In this document: positions 19,482 through 28,700 of the stretch, piece by piece
Layout of the letters: every line of letters starts with the position of its first letter
Numbering within the stretch: the first letter of the stretch is position 1
Source: Candidatus Poribacteria bacterium
GTDB lineage: Bacteria; Poribacteria; WGA-4E; PCPOR2b
DNA: 64,000 nucleotides
Assembly (NCBI GenBank): GCA_028819845.1
Contig: JAPPKS010000026.1
Coordinates: forward strand, 39,913-103,912
Reading direction: 5' to 3'
Position numbers and translations under genes: made by a program
The notes under the pieces: model-generated
Told to the model about the DNA's origin: nothing
Databases searched by the model: none
Seen by the model: only the letters and a program-made list of their open reading frames with translations

Positions 19482-19769
19482 TTAGAATGAGCCATAAAAG
19501 AACGTCACGACAACCGCTAGGAGAAGAACCTCCAGGATTACATGCAAAGGAAACGGTGTCAAATTTGTGCGCACAGTAGACGTGCGGAAATGTTCGTTCA
19601 TCGCATCGACAATTTCTCTCAGCTCGGGTTCGTGCCAGTCCTCTGTGACCGTAAAATGGACAGTTCCAATTAACGTGGACACCAACAGGTAACCGCCAAA
19701 AGATTTCAGTTTTATTGCCCGCGCGCGGCCTAAAGCGTTTCCGGCAGACTCCCATAAATTTGTGTGCAT
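19482..19769 (-). CDS. Hypothetical small membrane protein
   Basis: A 95-aa frame from an internal ATG at 19769; the open frame extends to 19829. It has two hydrophobic stretches, 'FGGYLLVSTLIGTVHFTV' near residue 24 and 'LHVILEVLLLAVVVTFFYGSF' at the C-terminus, separated by a charged segment. I recognise no family, and there is no clear ribosome site. It could be a decayed gene or a chance frame; the second hydrophobic helix is the main reason to keep it. Confidence 0.35.
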   Translation of the reverse strand: MHTNLWESAGNALGRARAIKLKSFGGYLLVSTLIGTVHFTVTEDWHEPELREIVDAMNEHFRTSTVRTNLTPFPLHVILEVLLLAVVVTFFYGSF

Positions 19770-19962
19770 GTCACTCCGAAATCCATGAGACCTTTCATCA
19801 CGTAATATGACACAAACTGCTGCACGCACTAGTACAAAGTGCGACCAATACTAGATCGGAAGGTGTTCTGCAAGCAAAAATATGACAGTAAGCAAGAGCA
19901 GCGAAATGCACAAAATTGTCATGGTAAATTTTTAGCATGTCACAGCCAGCAGTTAGCACGTA

Positions 19963-20403
19963 CTACTTGTTAATAACCTGCACAAACTCCAACCTTGCGC
20001 CCCTCGTTTTGTCTTTTGGCAGAAAAAAGTACCGATTTCCAAACTTTGATTCGATATACTTGCCTTCTATGGAATCCCCCGCAAGGCCTTGTGGTCTAAT
20101 GTTTCCAGCGTCCATCTGGTCGTGAAAGCCCGCTAAATCATCCACCTGAAAACCGACTTCAAATAACGTTCCTTCCCCGCCGCGCTCTAATTCCGCCACG
20201 CCCGGCCCCTCCGACGGCTCAATGAGCTGAAGATACGTATCTCCGGTCGGTCCGATTGGGAGCATTGCGGACTTCAGCTTTACGCCGGGGCGGTCCACCT
20301 CTGCAATTCTTGGAGACTGGCCGCCAAGCAGATTCGTATAAAATTGGATGGCTTCTTCAATGTTTGACGTGAGGATAGCAACATGGTGCAAATTGGTTAT
20401 CAT
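19963..20403 (-). CDS. VOC-family (glyoxalase/epimerase-like) protein
   Basis: 146 aa. It opens 'ITNLHHVAILTSNIEEAIQFYTNLLG', the standard first beta-alpha-beta module of the vicinal oxygen chelate fold, with a metal-ligand His at residue 6. Further candidate ligands are Glu in 'YLQLIEPSEG' and Glu in 'ARLEFVQV' at the C-terminus. The size and the spacing resemble methylmalonyl-CoA epimerase and lactoylglutathione lyase, but the substrate is not determinable. AAGGAG precedes the start. It stands alone. Confidence 0.88.
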   Translation of the reverse strand: MITNLHHVAILTSNIEEAIQFYTNLLGGQSPRIAEVDRPGVKLKSAMLPIGPTGDTYLQLIEPSEGPGVAELERGGEGTLFEVGFQVDDLAGFHDQMDAGNIRPQGLAGDSIEGKYIESKFGNRYFFLPKDKTRGARLEFVQVINK

Positions 20404-20580
20404 CTAAAAGTCTCCTTACCGAAAAAAGGCACTAACCTGACTCCTTAGTTCTTTAGTCGATTACAGGATTTGCCCAACATGCGCACGATTGCATAATCTG
20501 CTCCGAGGACAAATGCTATGCTAAAAAACCCTCTGCCTTTGCCAATCTGGGCGGAACCTGCCGCTGTTAAAGAACCGATG

Positions 20581-21675
20581 TCAGCGTTTCAATACCGTCG
20601 CGCTGTCGGTCCTCCAACTCAGGTAGACTGTATTACCGACTCGGATGCGGTCTCCATTCGTCAACCCCGCATTTTGTTGATTTACTACAACCAGAATCTG
20701 ATGGGAAACGAGCACTGTATATTGGATGGTGGTGCCCATGTAATTCTCATCTTGTAAAACTCCTTCCATCTGATTTTCATTGTTCCGGATGGGCTGATGC
20801 GCCATATCAATCCGTTCAGGGCGCACAACCACTGTGACAGCATCCCCCTGAACGAGGTTACCGTTGGGTCGTCCGACGCATCGAGCCTGCGAGTCTATGT
20901 CTAATTTGACCTCGGCCCGCTCATTTGCAATTCCCGATAATGTGCCGTCAAAGCAATTCGACATTCCGATAAATTCCGCCACAAAACGGTTATTCGGTAA
21001 ATCATATATTTCAGCAGGTTTGCCGACCTGAAGAATTTTCCCCCGATTCATTACAGCGATTCGGTCAGACAATGCCAACGCTTCGCCCTGATCATGAGTG
21101 ACATAGACAAACGTGATTCCTATCTCGCTCTTTAGCGATTTGAGTTCGGATTGCATCTGTTTCCGCAGCTGGAGATCTAACGCTGCCAAAGGTTCATCAA
21201 GCAACAGTATCGACGGACGGTTGATGAGTGCACGCGCCAAAGCCACGCGTTGTTTTTCCCCGCCGGAAAGTTCGTCGGGTTTGCGGCTCCCATGCTCCGG
21301 CAGCCGCACCATCTTCAAAAATTGATTTACTTGCTCTATAATCTCCCGCTTAGCAAATCCCTTCATCTGAATACCGAATGCGATGTTTTGGGCAACCGAT
21401 TTATGGGGGAACAAGGCATAATTTTGGAACACCGTATTGACATCCCGCTGAAATGGCGGCGTCTGTTCCATTAACTGATTGTTAATGAAAATACCGCCTG
21501 CATTTGGATGTTCAAACCCGCCAATCATGCGGAGCGTCGTCGTCTTTCCACAGCCGCTTGGCCCTAGCAGCGAGAAAAATTCGCCGCTTTGGATGTCGAG
21601 CGACACGTTGTCAACGGCGAGGGTATTGCCAAAATACTTCGTTACATTTTTGAGGGAAATATCCCCTTTAGCCAT
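20581..21675 (-). CDS. ABC transporter ATPase, PotA/spermidine-putrescine type
   Basis: About 364 aa from ATG 21675 (TTG 21687 is possible). Walker A 'GPSGCGKTTTLRMIGG', Q-loop 'VFQNYALFPH', signature 'LSGGEKQRVALARAL', Walker B 'ILLLDEPLAALD' and switch His 'YVTHDQGEAL' are all intact. The C-terminal ~120 residues form a TOBE domain ('VVVRPERI'), as in PotA/MalK-type importers. It energises uptake of a polyamine-like or other small solute; the 'CFDGTLSG' region fits PotA best. No permease or binding-protein gene is adjacent, so partners must lie elsewhere. Confidence 0.92.
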   Translation of the reverse strand: MAKGDISLKNVTKYFGNTLAVDNVSLDIQSGEFFSLLGPSGCGKTTTLRMIGGFEHPNAGGIFINNQLMEQTPPFQRDVNTVFQNYALFPHKSVAQNIAFGIQMKGFAKREIIEQVNQFLKMVRLPEHGSRKPDELSGGEKQRVALARALINRPSILLLDEPLAALDLQLRKQMQSELKSLKSEIGITFVYVTHDQGEALALSDRIAVMNRGKILQVGKPAEIYDLPNNRFVAEFIGMSNCFDGTLSGIANERAEVKLDIDSQARCVGRPNGNLVQGDAVTVVVRPERIDMAHQPIRNNENQMEGVLQDENYMGTTIQYTVLVSHQILVVVNQQNAGLTNGDRIRVGNTVYLSWRTDSATVLKR

Positions 21676-21741
21676 TTCCTTGTTCAAACGGAATACATTG
21701 CGTTGTATTCGAGTTCAGTTTAGTCTAATCACACCGCTTGC

Positions 21742-23370
21742 TTAAATTCCAATGGCGTATCCATCGCGGCGCGGATCGGCTCCGCCCATGAATGTACCCT
21801 CATCCAAGTCAATTACAATGCCTTGCGCTCCCCCGACGAGCGCCGTCCAGTCCGGCAACAAACGGACATCGTGGCCGCGCCCTGAAAGGTCGTTCCTGAC
21901 TTCAGACGGAATTCGGCTTTCTATACCGACATCCGTACCCGGGTGTTCAAGGCGGACACGCGGCGCTTCGATAGCGGCTTGGATGTTCATACCGTGCTCA
22001 AGAAGGTTGAGGTTGACTTGAGCTGTCGTTTGCAAAATCCCGTGACTTCCCGGCGTCCCGAGCACTGCGAACACCTTACCGTCTTTCCAGATTTGGCAGG
22101 GGGACATGCACATCTCAATCCTTTTGTGCGGCGCGATGACATTTGGGCTCTCCGGCAGAAAATCGAACCAGTTGATGAAATTATTTAGGAACATCCCGGT
22201 TTCGCCGAGAATCGTTCCAGAGCCGAAGGGGTGTCCGATGCTCTGCGTCACCGCAACCGCGTTGCCCATGCTGTCAACCACATCGAAGTGCGTTGTGCAT
22301 TCACGCATCCATTCACTGGGGTCGCCTGCTATCACCTCTCCGGGTAATTTCTCTTTCGTATAACGCTCGCCGCCGCTTACTGATGCCCGGCTGCCAATCC
22401 GTTCCCGCTGTGCGGCAGCATAACCTTTGGAGAGCAGTCCGGTAATTGGCGAATCGGGCAAACAGGCGTACTCCGCTCGGTCCGCGCTCGCAAGCCGAAT
22501 GGCTTCAATTAGCAGATGGAGAGACTCCGCTGAATTGTGCCCCAAATCTTTGAGTTCGTCGTTCTCCAGAATATTGAGTGTCTCTAAATATTGGAATCCT
22601 GAACACGGCGGCGGCGGGCAGTATATCTCATATCCCTTGTAGAAAGCCGAAATCGGTTCCTGCCACTCGACGCGGAAATCCGCTAAATCCTGCTCGGTAA
22701 TTAACCCGTCGTTTTCGCGGCAAAATTGAGCAATCTGCTGGGCGATTTCGCCGCGGTAAAAAACTTCTTCACCGCCCTCAACGACCTTTCGGAAGGTTCG
22801 GGCGAGGTCTTTTTGTACCAGAATCTCACCGGGCAAAGGCGTCCGTCCGCGTGCCATGATGACCTTCTCGGCGGTGGGCGATAAACGCGGCGCTACTTCC
22901 GCCATAAAATGGGCATTTTTGACGGTGACTGCGTAGCCATTTTCCGCGAGTTCAATCGCCGGCGCAAAGATTTCTTCCCGGCTCATACTTCCATATCGAT
23001 CGAGTGCCGCCATCCAACCGCCGCATGCCCCGGGAACCATCCCTGACCGTATGCCGACGTCCATAACCTCCGGAGTTCTAAAGGCGTCGCGCGATGCACC
23101 GTACGGACTTGTCCCCACGTAGTCCAGCACTCGGATAGTCCGCTCTTCGGCACTATAGAGCAGCATGTACCCGTTTCCCGCGATGCCAGACATGTATGGC
23201 TCGACAACGTTTAGCGTCGATGCGACAGTTATCGCCGCATCAAAAGCGTTGCCGCCCTGTAGCAGAATACGCGCGCCCGCCAAACTCGCGAGGGGGTGTG
23301 CACTCGCAATCATGCCGCGCGTGCCGGTCACGGTTGAACGATGGGTGTTACCGTATGATGGAAATGCCAT
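21742..23370 (-). CDS. Gamma-glutamyltransferase family protein
   Basis: 542 aa. The N-terminal signature 'GMIASAHPLASLAGARILLQGGNAFDAAI' is typical of the family, and 'GIAGNGYMLLY' replaces the usual GxGGG. The autocatalytic cleavage Thr lies in 'ECTTHFDVVDSMGNAVAVTQSI' (about residue 345), followed by 'GSGTILGETGMFLNNFI'. There is no signal peptide, so this resembles cytoplasmic Ggt-like hydrolases, not the periplasmic glutathione-degrading enzyme. The start is supported by GAGGTG. Substrate could be glutathione, another gamma-glutamyl amide, or a related compound. Confidence 0.9.
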   Translation of the reverse strand: MAFPSYGNTHRSTVTGTRGMIASAHPLASLAGARILLQGGNAFDAAITVASTLNVVEPYMSGIAGNGYMLLYSAEERTIRVLDYVGTSPYGASRDAFRTPEVMDVGIRSGMVPGACGGWMAALDRYGSMSREEIFAPAIELAENGYAVTVKNAHFMAEVAPRLSPTAEKVIMARGRTPLPGEILVQKDLARTFRKVVEGGEEVFYRGEIAQQIAQFCRENDGLITEQDLADFRVEWQEPISAFYKGYEIYCPPPPCSGFQYLETLNILENDELKDLGHNSAESLHLLIEAIRLASADRAEYACLPDSPITGLLSKGYAAAQRERIGSRASVSGGERYTKEKLPGEVIAGDPSEWMRECTTHFDVVDSMGNAVAVTQSIGHPFGSGTILGETGMFLNNFINWFDFLPESPNVIAPHKRIEMCMSPCQIWKDGKVFAVLGTPGSHGILQTTAQVNLNLLEHGMNIQAAIEAPRVRLEHPGTDVGIESRIPSEVRNDLSGRGHDVRLLPDWTALVGGAQGIVIDLDEGTFMGGADPRRDGYAIGI

Positions 23371-23583
23371 AAATTTTCACCTCACTGTTATCTGCCGCAC
23401 GTCATCTTCGGTATCCTTGCAATACGGCGTTTGATAATGCTTCGTTATGCGTCGTACATATTCTGTAAGATGCGATTCTCTGAGTTGCAACCCTCCGTAA
23501 TTTGGCAAGGTAGATTGACTCTGGAGCCATTCCGGGAGCTTAAGTTATTTCTCGCACTGTATTGCATCTTTTCATTCGATGGT

Positions 23584-24573
23584 TCATGCCGCCCTTAACG
23601 TTTCGATAGCACTGAACACCCGCTCAACGGTTATAGCCTCAATGACTTCGCAACTATGTTTCCCGCAACTACCGGGGTGTTTACCGGGGTGGCACGGATT
23701 ACAACCCAGTTTAAGTCCGCTTTGCACAACTGTATGTTCCTTTCCATAAGGCCCGCTGCGGCGGTAATTTGTTGATCCGAAAATGGCGATAACACGAATC
23801 CCAACAGCGGCGGCGATGTGCATCGGCCCCGTATCGTTTCCGATATAAAGGTTGCACGCTTCTATCAAAGCCGCAACTCGGCGCAAATCTTGAGTTTTTA
23901 CGACGATTGGCTGGTAGTTCATTGTGGAAACCACATCCGATAGCAATGGCTGTTCGTCCGGTCCCGCGAACAACAGAATCTGAGCGTTCCATCTTTCATG
24001 CAGCGCGTCCGACATCCGCGCATAATTCTTCGGTGTCCACAATTTGTAAACCCAATTTCCGCCGGGATGAACCCCAATCAGCAAACGATTACGCTCAACT
24101 CCGCATTCCTCCAGAAACTCGTCCCGTTTCGAAAGCTCCAAATCGGTGAATTCTAGTTTTGGCTGCGCCCCAGCGGTGTCTACTCCACGCCGATGCAGTA
24201 CGTCGAGATAGCGCGTCACAGCGTGCATATCCGCACCTCTCAGTTTTATGCCCCAACGCTTTTTGCCAACGAACCTCGACCAGATGCTATCCCGAAGATC
24301 TATCACTAAATCAAATTTCTCGCGGCGCAGCATTTCGATGAGACGAACTTTCCCGCGCCAGCCGGAATGATTGCCGTGATTATCGTAAACAAACACCTGA
24401 TCAATCTGTGGGGCGCCCAAAAATAGATTTGCCGCACGCACACCGACAAGGAATGCAATCTGCGCATCGGGAAAGCGCCGGCGTAGTGGATGGATTACTG
24501 CCGTTGATAGAACCGCATCGCCGATAAAGCTGAAGCTAAAGACCAAGACCTTTTGAATTCGAGTGCCGGTCAT
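23584..24573 (-). CDS. Family 9 glycosyltransferase (heptosyltransferase-like)
   Basis: About 329 aa from ATG 24573, which has GGAG at 6 nt; TTG 24585 is the longer option. The N-terminal 'VLVFSFSFIGDAVLSTAVIHPLRRRFPDAQIAFL' and the C-terminal 'YIGNDTGPMHIAAAVGIRVIAIFGSTNYRRSGPYG' are the GT9 hallmarks. The second carries the ADP-heptose binding DTGPMH. In the family these enzymes add heptose to lipid A-core oligosaccharide. It is the last gene of a three-gene glycosyltransferase operon with the interrupted GT1 gene and a second GT9 upstream. Confidence 0.92.
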   Translation of the reverse strand: MTGTRIQKVLVFSFSFIGDAVLSTAVIHPLRRRFPDAQIAFLVGVRAANLFLGAPQIDQVFVYDNHGNHSGWRGKVRLIEMLRREKFDLVIDLRDSIWSRFVGKKRWGIKLRGADMHAVTRYLDVLHRRGVDTAGAQPKLEFTDLELSKRDEFLEECGVERNRLLIGVHPGGNWVYKLWTPKNYARMSDALHERWNAQILLFAGPDEQPLLSDVVSTMNYQPIVVKTQDLRRVAALIEACNLYIGNDTGPMHIAAAVGIRVIAIFGSTNYRRSGPYGKEHTVVQSGLKLGCNPCHPGKHPGSCGKHSCEVIEAITVERVFSAIETLRAA

Positions 24574-24676
24574 GAAGGACTCCAATCTTTGGTGAGCCTC
24601 ATCTCGACACAGCGCAAGAGGCAGCCGTTAGATGCTGCTGCTTCTCACTCTGTTTCTACGAAAAATTTAACTTACC

Positions 24677-25942
24677 CTAATGGACGGCTAAATTCCGATT
24701 TGCAGCAAATTCCTCAATCAACCCTACCGCAGTCGTCAATCCGTCTTCAACCTGAATTTTCCTTCCTAGTGTTTTTGCTCTATCCGCCATAAAATTTGAA
24801 GACTTCACCGCCTCAATTCGTTTCGCCAACCGTTTAGCGGTCATGCCGCAACGATGCAGCGGCCTGGGGGCAACCCCTAACTTGTACAACGACAATCCCC
24901 AATAGGACTGATCCGTCGCGAGATGCGGAACAATAATTGAAGGCACGCCGGCTCGGCAGGCTGATGCTGTCGTGCCTGCCCCGCCATGATGAATAACACA
25001 GCACCCTCGGTGAAATAGCACGGCGTGCGGCACAAATCCGACAAAATAGATTGTTTCCGGCGCTTTATCGAGTCCAAGGTTTCCCCACCCAGCTTGGATG
25101 ATGGCGCGTTCGCCGGCACGCTGAACGGCTTCTACGAGTAGCTTCGTAGTTTCGACACTTTTAGTTCCGCCCATGGAACCGAAGGTAATTATAACGGGCG
25201 GCGAGCCTCGATCCAAAAAATTCAACAGGTCCGGAGGTAGTTCATAATCCGGCTCATCAAGAAACCACGGCCCCGTGAATTTATGCTTTATCGGAAAATC
25301 GCGAGGCGGGCTGCTGATATGCGGCGACGCAGCGATGAGATTCAGCTCTGGCGAATACATACCGTCCAAACCGAATAGTCGGCGCGGTTTTCCGCCTATC
25401 GACGTAACAAATTCATTGAATAGCGGATCGACCTGCTTTCGCATCAGCCATTCAACTAATCTCCAAGCCAGCGTATTGAATGGTTTGCCAAGATTTGGCA
25501 CTGGGTGCGGCGCATTCTCGGCCGTCTTGACAAATCCGGGGCAGTAGCTGACACTAATCCACGGCAAGTTTCGTTTAATCGCCGCTTCCTGGCCTGCGAT
25601 ATCGGCAGAATGGCAGATTGCTAAATCTTGCCCTGCCATTGCTTCGAGACAGCCTTGGTACCACTTTTCCGCTTTGTACAGGATACCTTCTTTTACAAGT
25701 AAGATTGACGACCTGAGCGGGTCTTTAATTTTTACGACTTTATCCATTGCGCGGTGCATACGATAGAAGTCGAATGGAACGCCAACCGCGTAGAAGCCAA
25801 CCGAGTGCACCATAAAGCGTTCACGGAATATCTCTGAAGTACAAACTCGAATTTCATGGCCCGCATTGAGCAGCTTCCGCGCTAGCGCCAAAAATGGCTG
25901 AACATCGCCGGTTGAACCCTAGGTCGTCAACACAATTCTCAC
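24677..25942 (-). pseudogene. Family 1 glycosyltransferase interrupted by an in-frame amber codon
   Basis: The natural start is GTG 25942, with GAGG 6 nt upstream and 8 nt after the stop of the preceding GT9. From it the protein begins 'RIVLTT', meets TAG at 25919-25921, then continues in the same frame 'GSTGDVQPFLALARKLL', the glycine-loop opening of UGT/MurG-like GT1 enzymes. The remaining ~404 residues are intact and end with the donor-binding 'HHGGAGTTASACRAGVPSIIVPHLATDQSYWG'. The closest style is sterol or macrolide glycosyltransferase. Either a recent nonsense mutation, an assembly error at one base, or suppressed. An ATG start at 25891 would drop the acceptor-domain glycine loop. Confidence 0.85.
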
Positions 25943-25950
25943 TGTTTACC

Positions 25951-27015
25951 TCAAGGATTCCGCAGCGGGGAGTGGAATGATTTGGTGGGTCCCCTGACCA
26001 TTTCCAACACCATATCAACGGGCAGTTTCTTTGTGCATTCCCATCCGATTTTGCACTTGTGCGCGCTGCATGGCCAACACGGCATGTCACGCCTAACAAT
26101 CGCGGCGTTTTTGGATTGCGGCTTCCAAACAACGTGATCTGTGGGACCAAAAACCGCAACCGTCGGCACATCCAGCGCCGCAGCGATATGCATGGGACCA
26201 GAGTCATTACACACAACTAGATTACAGCATCGAATCAGCGCACCAAGCTCGCGAATTGATTGGGGAGCATAGGCGATAGATTCGACCTGCATAGCTTTTT
26301 GGATATTCCGCGCCAATTCGGTTTCTTCAGGTCCCCGGAGAATCAAAATCTTCGCCGCACGTTCACGTACAAGCGTGTCTGCTATCTCGGCATAATTCTC
26401 TTCTGGCCAACGTTTATCGAACGAACTTGCGCCAGGGTGAATGCCAAGTACATAATCGTTGGGAGTGACCCCCCAACTTGCTAATTTTCTCTTCGCGCGG
26501 GCAATCTCCTCATCCAGAACCTTCAGGACAAGCCGCCGATCGCCCGTACCCTTGCAAATTAGCCCAACCAGATCAAAATTGCGATCGATTTCGTGGACAT
26601 GCCCTTTCTGGTATTGCGCACGCCATACGTGCGTCAACGTGCTTTTGAACCGTTTCTGATGCCGTCCCAGCCGATACTTTGCTCCCGATAGAAACGCCAC
26701 AAAATTGGACCACGACGCTGTCCGCATTGCTACAACGAGATTGTATTTAGTTTGCCGCAGACCGAGATAGAACTTCAGGCGATTTACCAACCGTTGATGG
26801 GCGCGCCGTCGATCGTATATCAGAACGCGGTCCACATCAGTATTTCCAACTAACATTGGGGCGGTCGTCGATTGGGCAAGTACGGTAATTTCCGCGCGCG
26901 GATAGTTTTGGCGCAAAAGTGAGATTGCGGGCGTAGAATTTAGTAGATCCCCAATGCCATCGTTACGAATGATTAAGATTTTGCGGATGCCGGGAAGACG
27001 GCAATCAGGCTCCAT
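25951..27015 (-). CDS. Family 9 glycosyltransferase (heptosyltransferase-like)
   Basis: About 354 aa from ATG 27015, chosen because GGAG lies 8 nt upstream; the frame continues to 27036. The hallmark ends are 'ILIIRNDGIGDLLNSTPAISLLRQNYPRAEI' and 'VVCNDSGPMHIAAALDVPTVAVFGPTDHVVW'. The last ~50 residues hold several Cys ('MPCWPCSAHKC'), similar to 'CNPCHPGKH' in the downstream GT9, suggesting a shared C-terminal Cys-rich feature. First gene of the GT9-GT1-GT9 operon, probably building a core or capsule oligosaccharide. Confidence 0.92.
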   Translation of the reverse strand: MEPDCRLPGIRKILIIRNDGIGDLLNSTPAISLLRQNYPRAEITVLAQSTTAPMLVGNTDVDRVLIYDRRRAHQRLVNRLKFYLGLRQTKYNLVVAMRTASWSNFVAFLSGAKYRLGRHQKRFKSTLTHVWRAQYQKGHVHEIDRNFDLVGLICKGTGDRRLVLKVLDEEIARAKRKLASWGVTPNDYVLGIHPGASSFDKRWPEENYAEIADTLVRERAAKILILRGPEETELARNIQKAMQVESIAYAPQSIRELGALIRCCNLVVCNDSGPMHIAAALDVPTVAVFGPTDHVVWKPQSKNAAIVRRDMPCWPCSAHKCKIGWECTKKLPVDMVLEMVRGPTKSFHSPLRNP

Positions 27016-27128
27016 TTTGCTAACTCCAATAATCAATTGAACACAGTTTAATCATAGCACAATCCAATCTTAGCAATCTAGCAAAAAGCAAAAACTAACG
27101 CGCCGCTTTTAGGGACTCAATGTTTGTA

Positions 27129-27157
27129 TTGATGCTCCTTGCCATTTCTGGTAAAAT
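27129..27157 (+). promoter_or_regulatory. Candidate sigma-70 promoter
   Basis: TTGATG at 27129-27134 and TAAAAT at 27152-27157, separated by 17 nt, about 70 nt upstream of the response-regulator gene. It lies between two divergent units. Each hexamer differs from consensus at one or two positions. Confidence 0.55.
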
Positions 27158-27229
27158 TAACATCCGTTCTTTAACGAAACGCGGGCTGGTTCTTTGCTTG
27201 GAAATGAAACAATATTCGTGGATTTTAGG

Positions 27230-28624
27230 GTGAGAGTACGAGAGAGAATTCTCATAGTCGATGATGAACCCGATACCATAATGATCTTACAAGATCGGCT
27301 TGAGATGGACAACTTTACTGTCGCAACCGCGTCAGATGGTTATGAAGCCCTCGCTTTAATTGATCAGGAACTGCCGGATCTGGTGTTGTTGGACATCCAA
27401 ATGCCGGGAATTAATGGCACAGAAACCCTAAAACAGATTCGTAAAGCGTATCCGGGTTTACTCGTAATTATGTTGACAGCTCATGGAACTATTCAACGCG
27501 CCGTAGAAACCATCAAACATGGCGCACACGATTTTTTGGAAAAACCCTTCCTACCGGAACACATACAGCAAAAGGTCAATCAAGCCTTGGACCATCATCG
27601 CGCGACGGAGCACAGCGTCAGAGACGAACTCATCGGCAGCTACGAAGAAATTCTCGGTGAAAGCCCCCAGATTATCGAAGTATTGAAGATTATTGAGAAG
27701 GTTGCGGATACAAACTCTACGGTGTTCATTCAGGGCGAGAGCGGCACTGGGAAAGAATTGGTTGCGCGCGCAATTCACGAAAATAGTTCACGCACCGATA
27801 AAGACATGGTCGTCGTAAATTGTACCGCAATCCCAGAGAATCTTCTCGAAAGCGAACTCTTTGGCCATGAGCGCGGTGCATTTACTGACGCAACTTACCA
27901 AAAAATTGGAAAATTTGAACGTGCACATGGAAGCACGCTTTTTCTAGACGAAGTCGGAGATACTCCGATTTCACTGCAAGCAAAGCTGTTACGTTCCATA
28001 CAAGAAGGCGAAATCGAGCGTCTCGGCGGAGAAAAAGTCATTAGCGTTGATGTCCGCATCATTGCCGCGACCAATAAAGATTTGCGCCTGGCCGTTGAAA
28101 AAGCGGCATTTCGTCAAGATCTCTATTATCGGCTGAATGTCATTCCCATTTACCTGCCTCCTTTAAGGGAGCGCCGTGACGATATTTTGGTTTTAGCTGA
28201 ATACTTCTTAAAGAAACACAGCAATTCACACAACCAACCCATACGGTGGATTAGTCAAAAGGCAAGGGATTGTCTATCAAAGTATGATTGGCCCGGAAAC
28301 GTGCGGGAATTAGAATATTCAATTTTGAGAACCGTTCTATTCGCCGAAGGCGACGTAATTCTCCCCAAACATCTTCCCGAAGAAATTCAATCGCCCACAA
28401 ATTTTGAAGGTACGACGGATGATAAACTGAATTTCCCTTCAGTCAACGTGACGATGAAGGAGATGGAGAAGGAATTGATCCTCAAAACACTTGAAAGAAT
28501 GGGAAACAACCGTACCTTAACTGCGCAGTCGTTGGGAATCAGCCTGCGCTCCCTACAATATAAACTCAAGCGTTACGTCGAAGAGCCGTCCGGTAAAACG
28601 AAAAAAGAGCAAAACCTTGATTGA
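27230..28624 (+). CDS. Sigma-54-dependent response regulator, NtrC family
   Basis: About 464 aa from GTG 27230, which directly precedes the receiver domain; TTG 27194 is the longer option. The receiver carries the acidic pair 'IVDDEPD', phospho-acceptor Asp in 'LVLLDIQMPG', and Lys in 'FLEKPF'. The AAA+ domain has Walker A 'GESGTGKELVARAIH', and Walker B 'STLFLDEVGD'. The sigma-54-contacting loop reads GAFTDA where the consensus is GAFTGA. The C-terminal Fis-type HTH is 'NRTLTAQSLGISLRSLQYKLKRY'. No partner histidine kinase is in the window. Confidence 0.93.
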   Translation: MRVRERILIVDDEPDTIMILQDRLEMDNFTVATASDGYEALALIDQELPDLVLLDIQMPGINGTETLKQIRKAYPGLLVIMLTAHGTIQRAVETIKHGAHDFLEKPFLPEHIQQKVNQALDHHRATEHSVRDELIGSYEEILGESPQIIEVLKIIEKVADTNSTVFIQGESGTGKELVARAIHENSSRTDKDMVVVNCTAIPENLLESELFGHERGAFTDATYQKIGKFERAHGSTLFLDEVGDTPISLQAKLLRSIQEGEIERLGGEKVISVDVRIIAATNKDLRLAVEKAAFRQDLYYRLNVIPIYLPPLRERRDDILVLAEYFLKKHSNSHNQPIRWISQKARDCLSKYDWPGNVRELEYSILRTVLFAEGDVILPKHLPEEIQSPTNFEGTTDDKLNFPSVNVTMKEMEKELILKTLERMGNNRTLTAQSLGISLRSLQYKLKRYVEEPSGKTKKEQNLD

Positions 28625-28700
28625 CACGCACGGTTTTTGTTTTGCCGGTCGGTGGGTAGGGATATACACGGGTAATGCCCATTTTTAGGTCTCGAATAAC

